NCBI GenBank assembly: GCA_009602735.1
Contig: WELA01013420.1
Span: forward strand, 385,653-449,652
DNA length: 64,000 nucleotides
Reading direction: 5' to 3'
DNA from: Mesotaenium endlicherianum
Taxonomy: Eukaryota; Streptophyta; Zygnematophyceae; Zygnematales; Mesotaeniaceae
Position numbers and translations under genes: made by a program. Shown in pieces: positions 56,680 to 64,000 of this stretch. Every line of letters starts with the position of its first letter. The stretch's first letter is position 1. The notes beneath the pieces were generated by a model. That model searched no databases. It was not told the DNA's origin and worked only from the letters and a program-made list of their open reading frames with translations.

Positions 56680-59600
56680 CAGGAGCCTACCACCCCAAGA
56701 CCCACTTCACGAGAAGGCAACACGCCAAGTGAGGTGGAGACCCCCGTTGAAGACGACGTTCCAGCCCCAATGAGTTTGAGAGGTTACCTTGGAGGAGAGA
56801 AGGTCCACATCTTGGTGGATAGCGGAGCTCAAGGCAACTTCATTGCTGAAGATATTGCCACCAAGCACGGAATTACTATGCGAACTCTTGACCATGACGA
56901 GGAGATTTTGATGCCCGATGGATTCTCCTATACTACCCCTTCCAAGAAGACGTACCCCTTGGCACTCTCTATCAAGTCCTTCAAGGATAGAGTAGTGTTC
57001 TCCCCCATGTAATTGGGCAAGTACGACGTCATCCTAGGGACGCCTTGGTTGACCAAGCACAACCCCCAAGTTGATTGGAGGACCGGTACTATCAAGATCA
57101 AGAATGACATCACTTCAAGAATCTGTATTTTGCGCGCAATCCAGAATATCCAGACCCAAGACATCCAGAAGCCGGCACACGAGATACTATTGTCCGCCCT
57201 CCAACTCAAGAGACTTGTGAGGAAGGGACACGAGCTTCTTTTGGCCTTGATCACGCCAAAAGACATCAAGAAAGACATCGAGAGTCAAGAAGGCAGCCCC
57301 GTTCCCAAGGAGATACAAGAAGTCTTTGAGGACTACAAAGAAGTGTTCTCCCCGGAATTGCCCAAGGGCCTACCCCCCAAAAGATTCGTAGACCACAAGA
57401 TAGAGTTGGAGCCCGGAAGCAAGCCCATCTCTCGGCCTACGTTCAAAATGTCATACACGGAGCTAGACGAAGTCAAGAAGCAAATCAAGGAGCTACTGGA
57501 GCATGGCTTCATTCGACCTAGCAAGTCGCCATTTGGAGCCCTCGTGCTATGTGTCAAGAAGAAAGATGGTACCTTGAGGATGTGTGTAGACTATCGCGCC
57601 CTCAACAAGATCACCATCAACAATCGAAACCTGCTGCCGCGCATGGATGAGCTCATGGATCGGCTGGTTGGAGCCAAGTACTTCACGAAGATTGACTTAC
57701 GGAGCGGCTACCACCAGATTCGCATCGCCAAACCTGACATAGAGAAGACGGCATTCAGGACAAGATATGGACATTTTGAATTCCTGGTCCTGCCATTCGG
57801 ACTCACCAACGCGCCAGCAACTTTCATGACTATGATGAACACCATATTTCAACCTATGTTGGACAGATTTGTGGTGGTATTCATCGATGACATCCTTATC
57901 TACAGCAAGACCCTTGAAGAGCATGCGAGACACTTGAAAGAAGTCCTTGAAGTATTGAAGCAAAACAAGCTGTTTGCGAAGGAGTCAAAATGCGAGTTTG
58001 CCAAACAAGAAGTGGAGTTCCTAGGTCTCCACGTGACTGCTGATGGCATCAAGATAGACCCCAAGAAGACCACGGTGGTGGAGGAATGGCCAACCCCCAC
58101 GACCAAGAAAGAACTCCAGTCATTCTTGGGATTTGCCAATTGGTACAGAAAATTCATCCAAGGCTTCTTGCACATAGCAGCCCCCCTGACCGATCTACTC
58201 AAGAAGAACAGGCTTTATACATGGACCGAGAAAGAGGAAGAGGCATTTCAAGAGTTAAAGCGAAGATTGACCACATCCCCGGTGCTCACACTCCCAAGTC
58301 CAAACCCAGATTGGCCCTTCCACGTCATCACCGATGCATCTTCCTATGCAATAGGAGCAATCCTGCTTCAAGACCAAGGCAAGGGACTGCAGCCCATCGC
58401 CTACGAGTCCAGAAAGCTAAATCCGGCCGAGCAAAATTATACAACCACGGAGCGAGAGGCATTGGCGATTGTACATGCCTTGAAGGTTTGGCGCTGCTAC
58501 GTTGAAGGACGCAAAGTACTGGTCACCACGGACCACGAGGCGTTAAAGCACCTCCAGACGCAGCCGTATCTCTCAAGGAGACAAGCAAGATGGAGCGGAT
58601 ACTTGCAACAATACAACATCACGATTCAGTACCAGCCCGGCAAGACAAACCCGGCTGACCCCCTCTCAAGACTGCAATTAAATGCAGTGATGGTATCCCT
58701 GAAGACAGATCTGGAAGCTCGATTTTCAGCCGCCTATGAAAGAGACCCTTACTACAAGAACGGAGAAGCAGCCTTGGACCCATGCAAGAAGCAAGAAGGC
58801 AATTATTGGGTGAGGCAAGATACGGGCCAGAGATGTGTTCCTAATGACTTAGACCTCCGGCTCTTGCTTCTACGAGAAGCACACGACAACCCTCTTGGAG
58901 GACACTTTGGAATCCTAAGGACCACGGGCGTTCTAGCTAGGACTTATTGTTGGCCAGGCATGTCTAAGCAAGTCGAGGAGTACTGCAGGAGCTGTGACAC
59001 ATGCCAAAGAGTCAAGCCATCATCCCAAAAGGCGGGAGGACTCCTCCAACCACTATCAATCTTGGAAAGGCAATGGACGGATATCTCAATGGACCTTATC
59101 GTGGACCTGCCCGTGACCCCTCGAGGCCATAATGCAATACTCACGGTGGTGGACAGACCTACCAAGATGGCTCATGTTATTCCCACGACGACTACGGCTA
59201 CAGCACCACAACTTGCAAGACTCATCTTTGACAACATCTTCCGACTCCATGGACTACCATCAAGAATTGTGTCGGATAGAGATCAAAGATTCACAAGCCA
59301 TTTCTGGAAAAATCTCTTCAAGACCTTGGGTACATCGTTGGATATGTCTACTGCCTACCACCCACAATTAGATGGGCAAACCGAGCATATGAATTGTACC
59401 CTAAAGACCTCCTTAAAGGCCTACGTGTCTACCCTCGAGCAAGACTGGGACATGTACTTGACCCCCCTCGAGTTTGCCTACAACAACACTACGTAGGCCT
59501 CTACCCAAGAGTCCCCATTCTTCCTCAACTATGGCTTCCATCCGACCACGCCACTGAGCTTCACGGCTGGCCATGATGAAGTACCTGCAGCCACAGATTT

Positions 59601-60264
59601 TATGGAGACATTAGAAGCAGCCCTTACAGCAGCGAAGAAAGCTCTACAACACGCGCAAGATGCTCAAGCAAGAGTGGCGAACAGATCCAGAAGAGAAATT
59701 ACGTACAGAGTGGGTGACAACGTGTTACTATCATCCAAGAACATTTCCCTGAACAACAGGCCTGCCGGCAGCAAGTTCTCTCCCAAGTATTTGGGACCCT
59801 TCAAGATTATCCAGCAAGTCAACCCCGTTGCTTTCAAGCTAGAACTTCCCCAGACTATGCACATCGACCCCGTATTCCACGCTTCCCTCTTCAAGCCATA
59901 TGTGCAACCCGACAACAAGTTCGTAGGACGTGTGACAACCCCACCAGCTCCAACAATAGTGGATGATCATTTGGAGTACGAAGTGGAAGACATAGTGGCT
60001 ATGAGAAATTTCAGGAGACAGCAGCAATACTTGATCAAATGGAAAGGATATCCAGATTCGGAGAATAGTTGGGTGGCGGCGCACTACCTTGACAAAGTTC
60101 AGAGAAAGTTGAAGCGCTTCCATGCCGCCAACCCCCATCTTGGACCAGCCCCAAGTCTCTCTACTAGAAGCCCGAAGACTTCAGAGAGGCAGCCTGCCAC
60201 CATCAAGAAGCAGCAGAAGACCCCTTGGAGGCAGCCTGCAAGAACAAGAAAGAGAAAAAATTGA
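56680..60264 (+). pseudogene. pol: Pol region of B3
   Basis: Protease ([12 protein letters not shown]), reverse transcriptase (FIDDILIYS), RNase H ([12 protein letters not shown]), integrase and chromodomain ([12 protein letters not shown]) are all present in order and closely match B2. Broken, with a few breaks. Confidence 0.93.
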
Positions 60265-60697
60265 CATTAGACACTCTTCTCTTCTTGCAGTTTCTGAATA
60301 CAAAACTAAAACTGCTACTGGTGATAGGTCTCTGTATAATAAATTCTGAAAATTTACCTGGCTGTAATCCATGAGTAGTCGGTCATTTAGAGTGCAAGTT
60401 TGCTCAATTTGGAGCACTGGTGAGAGAGATATGATGCTCTAAGTAGAAGGGGGTCAGGCTGCTGGCATTGTTAGGGTAGAATATGCCTTCTGACATTGTG
60501 GCCTCCCCTGAACTTGGAATGCTCTGAAACTCAAGACTCTGGTAGAACATCTTACAGCGCCCAGTTTGAGACTTAGTTTGCAAAATTTGGAGAAGTATAG
60601 AAGGACTTATGATTCTCAGAAGTTTCTGCACAGATTTGGAGGAGTGCCTACTCTCTCAGCTCTCAACGACACTCCAGAAATTAGAATGCTCTCAAAT

Positions 60698-61994
60698 CAA
60701 GCACATGACAGTTTGCTGGGTGGGCATTTGGGGCAGGCCAAAACTGTTGGCAAACTGGCAAAACATTATCATAGGGAGGGATTACCTCGGGAGGTCTTGA
60801 AATACAGTAAGTCCTGTGACCAGTGCCAAAGGAATTAGTCTAGGCACACAGCACCGGGGGGTCTCTTAGAACCGGTGCCCAACCCGAAACAATATCCATG
60901 GACTGGGTGGTAACACTGCCACGAATTGCCAATGGGCATGATTAAATACAGGTAGTCGTGGATAAACTAACCAAAATGGTCATTTTCATCCCCACAACTG
61001 TCAAAGTAACTGCACTGGAAACAGCGAGACAGTTCTACTACCATGTAGTATGCCAACATGGGCTACCCTCTAATATCATCTCAGACAGAGACTTAAAATT
61101 TACCTCTAAGTTCTGGAGAGCTTTGATGGGGTCAATGGGAGTCAAACAGCTGCTCAGCACAGCAAACCACCCTCAGACTGATGGGCAGACTGAAAGAACT
61201 AACCGAGTTCTGCAAGAGGTGCTGAGAGCATATATTAACCAAAAACAAGACAATTGGGATGACCTGTTGCCTCAAATCCAGTTTGCGGTCAACAGTGCGG
61301 TGCATGCGTCAACGGGCAAGACTCCTTTGAACTGAGCCTGGGTAGAGTTCCGAAGTCTCCTTTAGATGTACTAGGGGAGTCTTTAACTCACCCTAAAGGG
61401 ATTGACAATCCGGTCTTCCTCCAGTTAACCCAGGAGTTTGCTGACACCATGTCAGAAGTCCAGCAAAACCTGCACAAAGCCAAGGAAAACCAACAAAACT
61501 ACGCCAATCAGCACCGTCGAGAATTGACATTTTCTAAGGGCGATTTGGTCAATCTGCAATCTCAGCACCTGTACCTGCCTGGTGTGGTCAAGAAAAAGCT
61601 TGGTCTTGTCTGGGTCGGTCCATATTCGGTGGTGCGTCGTGTCGGTCGAAATGCTTACAAACTGAACATGTCAGCAGAATACAAGGGTCACCCAGTCTTT
61701 AATGTCTCCTTCCTAGAACCATACATTAAAGGTGACACACTGTTCACAGGTCGGTTACCCGTCCAACCGGGACCGATCCCCGATGTCCGCGACGGAGACC
61801 CTGAGGAATATGAGGTCGAGCAGATTTTAGACGCTCGATTTGTCCGTCGATCATCTAAATATGTCATGAAGTACCTGGTCAGATGGAAGGGTTACGATGC
61901 CTCTGGGGACACATGGGAATTTAAAGATCAGCTGACCAGTGCCAAAGGGGCGTTGAAACGGTTCCACCTTCGGGCGGCTGGCACCCCTCCCTAA
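60698..61994 (+). pseudogene. A3 pol, integrase and chromodomain part
   Basis: Starts within the integrase zinc finger ([20 protein letters not shown]), continues through the DDE core ([22 protein letters not shown]) and ends with a chromodomain ([26 protein letters not shown]). Closely related to A2. Broken, with several breaks. Confidence 0.9.
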
Positions 61995-62352
61995 CTGTCA
62001 TTTCACTGGACATGGACAGGTGACAAGAGGTCCTGTCTCCATATAAGTCGGAGGGGAATGTGACAGTTAGTGACAGATTGTGACACTTGTGACAGGCAGC
62101 CCACCTTTAACATTAAGTTGGAGGAAGTGTGTTCCGTCTCGAGATTAGCCAGGCAAATTTTATAACCATTCTACACACTCAACCTGCGCTCATACTCACT
62201 TCTTCTCTCTAACTCAATTCTCTCTTATACTCACCCACACAAGGTCCTACACACTAGGGGCTCTCCATATCACGTTCTTCTTGATTACGGGCACTCAATA
62301 GCGGCAAAGTATCATGACTTCACTGACTGCATTGTGTTTATGATTGAGCAGG

Positions 62353-63926
62353 ATGACTCAGAAGTCGGAACTTAAGAGGAAGAGAAGAGCGGAAGAGGCA
62401 CATGAGAATACTTGCAATTCCGTGGCGACTTCGAATCATCCTCCATCTTCGCTCGGGAATCACAACGACTCCAACAACAGCGGGAGGTACAGATGAAGAA
62501 GGAGGAGGAACAGGCCAGACTGAGGCAGGATGAACTGGACAGAAAGGCTGTATAGGAGGCCAGAAGGCAGAGGAGGAGAGGCAAGCTAAAGAGAGGTGGA
62601 AGCAGCAAGCCAAAGAAGAAGAACAGAGGAGAATCAGCAGCTATCGCTACACAGTGCTGGGCAAGGGCTTTGATCTACTAGAGGAGGTCTTTAAGTATGC
62701 CCAGAGAAGTCGCAGTGAGTCGCAGAAAGAAATCCTGCAGAGGGAAGGGGAGACATCCAAAACTTTGACAAGTATATAGAGGTCAGCTCAGGACTCCTCC
62801 TCTACCGCGATTATGCCAGGATGGTAGGATATATGGTCAGAGAGGCCAAGGCAATGGCCCAGGTGAACGAAGCAGGAGTTGTATCGATTCCAGGTATCTG
62901 GGGGAAAGATAGGGTCATCAGGATGGTCCCCACGGACGCGGACATTCTTAAGGACTCTACATCCCATAACAGGTTCAAGGCCATGTATTATGAGTTGGAA
63001 AGAAGGAGCTGGGAATTTTTGAAAGCCCACCAATTGGCGGTGGATGACCATCAACATGAGGGACCAGCAAAATGACAAGGCAAGGGAGGGAGACTTCCTA
63101 ACAGACCTACATGGGAACATAGTGTTGCCTCCTCATATTGCAGCTTGCGACCCAAGATTGGATGGAGTAAGAGACTGCATGAGCCAAGAAATGCAGGAGG
63201 ACAGGAGCAGGGCCCGAGAGTCATTCTCTAAAGGGAAGCACGCTCATGCCAAATGGGCAAGCAAGCAGGGAAAAAAGGACCTGTATGCGGTCCGGACTCA
63301 ACAGCCCCCACCAGCACCCAAAAGGGGAAGGTCAGTGGGATATTCTTTTTCACGGGAAGAGCTGGAGCAGTTGACAGAAGAGACCCCAGCAGTCTCAGAG
63401 GAACCAGGGGATGAAGAGGAGGAGGGGTCAGAGGAAGAAGAAGAGGAAGACGAGGAGGAGGACACTAGTCCCGCTGTGATCCTGACACCTGCCACATCTC
63501 CTGTAAGGGAGAAGACTGGGTGGCCCTGCATCAGCTCGCTAAAGAGAAAGATATCACTTGGCTGGGAACTGCCAGAGGGAACAGAGCCCATCTTCAGGCA
63601 CGGAGACTCAGTCAGGCAGGGCAGACAGGAGGGCTGCTAGAGAAATAGCCAGAGGCCTGCCAGCATCTCCCTCGCAGAGAGGGCATGTGCCCTTGGCTCA
63701 TGTTATGCAACATCCTTCTGGGATGCCGATATATGAACCTGTCAGTTTGAGGGCTGCCCAAGAGAAGGCTGCCTCCATTCAGTTTCAGACTGTGCAGGAG
63801 GAAACATCACAATTACTGCGTTCTCCGCGGGGTCCCTACGCGGATGCCCCAGGCTTCAGGAGACTCCAAGACAGGAGGAGGTCTGACTCCCCTGACCATA
63901 GGACTCCAGGGACATCTCCCTCCTAA
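62353..63926 (+). pseudogene. ORF3 region of A3
   Basis: Starts MTQKSELKRKRRAEEAHE after GAGCAG|G, as in A1. The middle (MVGYMVREAKAMAQV, IWGKDRVIRMV, ELERRSWEFL) and the acidic stretch with many Glu residues match A2 ORF3 in order, followed by PASPSQRGHVPLAHVMQHP and an Arg/Ser/Pro-rich tail. A1 and A3 ORF3 form one subtype and A2 another. Broken. Confidence 0.8.
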
Positions 63927-64000
63927 TGGCAGTAGGCTGAGGGCAAAAGGCACAGCACGCTGTTACTAGTGATCCCCACCGTTAGGTATCAGTGTTGGAA

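Larger units (their letters stand above)
54857..60697 (+). mobile_element. Family-B chromovirus copy B3, 3' truncated
   Basis: Plus-strand element inside A3 gag. Parts: 5' LTR 54857-55359, primer-binding site 55361-55372, gag about 55397-56677, pol about 56680-60264, and the first ~430 bp of the 3' untranslated region. The rest of the 3' region and the 3' LTR, about 840 bp by comparison with B2, are gone, and the sequence passes straight into A3 integrase. Very similar to B2 throughout, so young. It is broken, with a few breaks. The left target-duplication candidate TGCTA (54852-54856) cannot be confirmed. Confidence 0.93.
53942..64000 (+). mobile_element. Family-A chromovirus copy A3 with B3 inside, runs off the window
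   Basis: The left part is the 5' LTR (53942-54659), primer-binding site and start of gag up to 54856. Family-B element B3 follows (54857-60697). Family A resumes at 60698 within integrase and continues through the chromodomain (to about 61994) and ORF3 (62353 to about 63926). The middle of A3, from most of gag to the start of integrase, is missing together with the 3' end of B3. The 3' LTR would lie beyond the window. It is broken, with several breaks. Confidence 0.9.

Overview
The window reads as nuclear DNA of a plant-lineage eukaryote, most plausibly a charophyte green alga such as Chara. The organism is inferred from an ascorbate-peroxidase exon, F-box/LRR and HIRAN genes with GT-AG introns, dense Ty3/gypsy chromoviruses, and an LTR retroelement carrying a cytosine DNA methyltransferase, a combination reported from charophytes and dinoflagellates. 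About two thirds of the sequence is retrotransposon. No rRNA, tRNA or CRISPR array was seen.

Layout. 1-3574: 3' part of a family-A chromovirus (A1), ending in its LTR. 3575-6000: one orphan ascorbate-peroxidase exon on the minus strand, then CT-rich and unassigned DNA. 6000-8648: a decayed TNP2/Plavaka-like (CACTA superfamily) transposase. 8649-21769: family-B chromovirus B1 (minus strand), split by the complete family-A element A2 (12426-21217, target duplication GGTGT). 23070-24784: an unrecognised five-exon host gene (minus strand). 25589-33340: a GC-rich, broken LTR retroelement (minus strand) in the order Gag, zinc knuckle, repeat-rich linker, protease, DNMT3-like C5-methyltransferase, reverse transcriptase. 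34600-35207: a distant relative of the A LTR. 35688-37536: a coiled-coil plus HIRAN-domain gene. 38762-39814: two homologous exons of an unknown gene. 40981-42680: an F-box/LRR gene with a (CT)n intron. 44906-46379: a host gene whose exon is split by the complete family-B element B2 (46380-53059, target duplication TGCGG). 53942-64000: family-A element A3, carrying a 3'-truncated family-B element (B3) inside it.

How the parts relate. Families A and B are both chromodomain-bearing Ty3 elements that share a primer-binding site, TGGTATCGGAGC. They have inserted into each other in both directions. Family A carries an extra coiled-coil ORF between pol and the 3' LTR, preceded in all three copies by a splice-acceptor-like GCAG|GATG. 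The most notable system is the methyltransferase-bearing element: catalytic motifs of a DNMT3/DRM-type enzyme sit between protease and reverse transcriptase. Long terminal repeat divergence by eye is about 1% for B2 and about 3% for A2, so both insertions are young; the methyltransferase element is older and broken.
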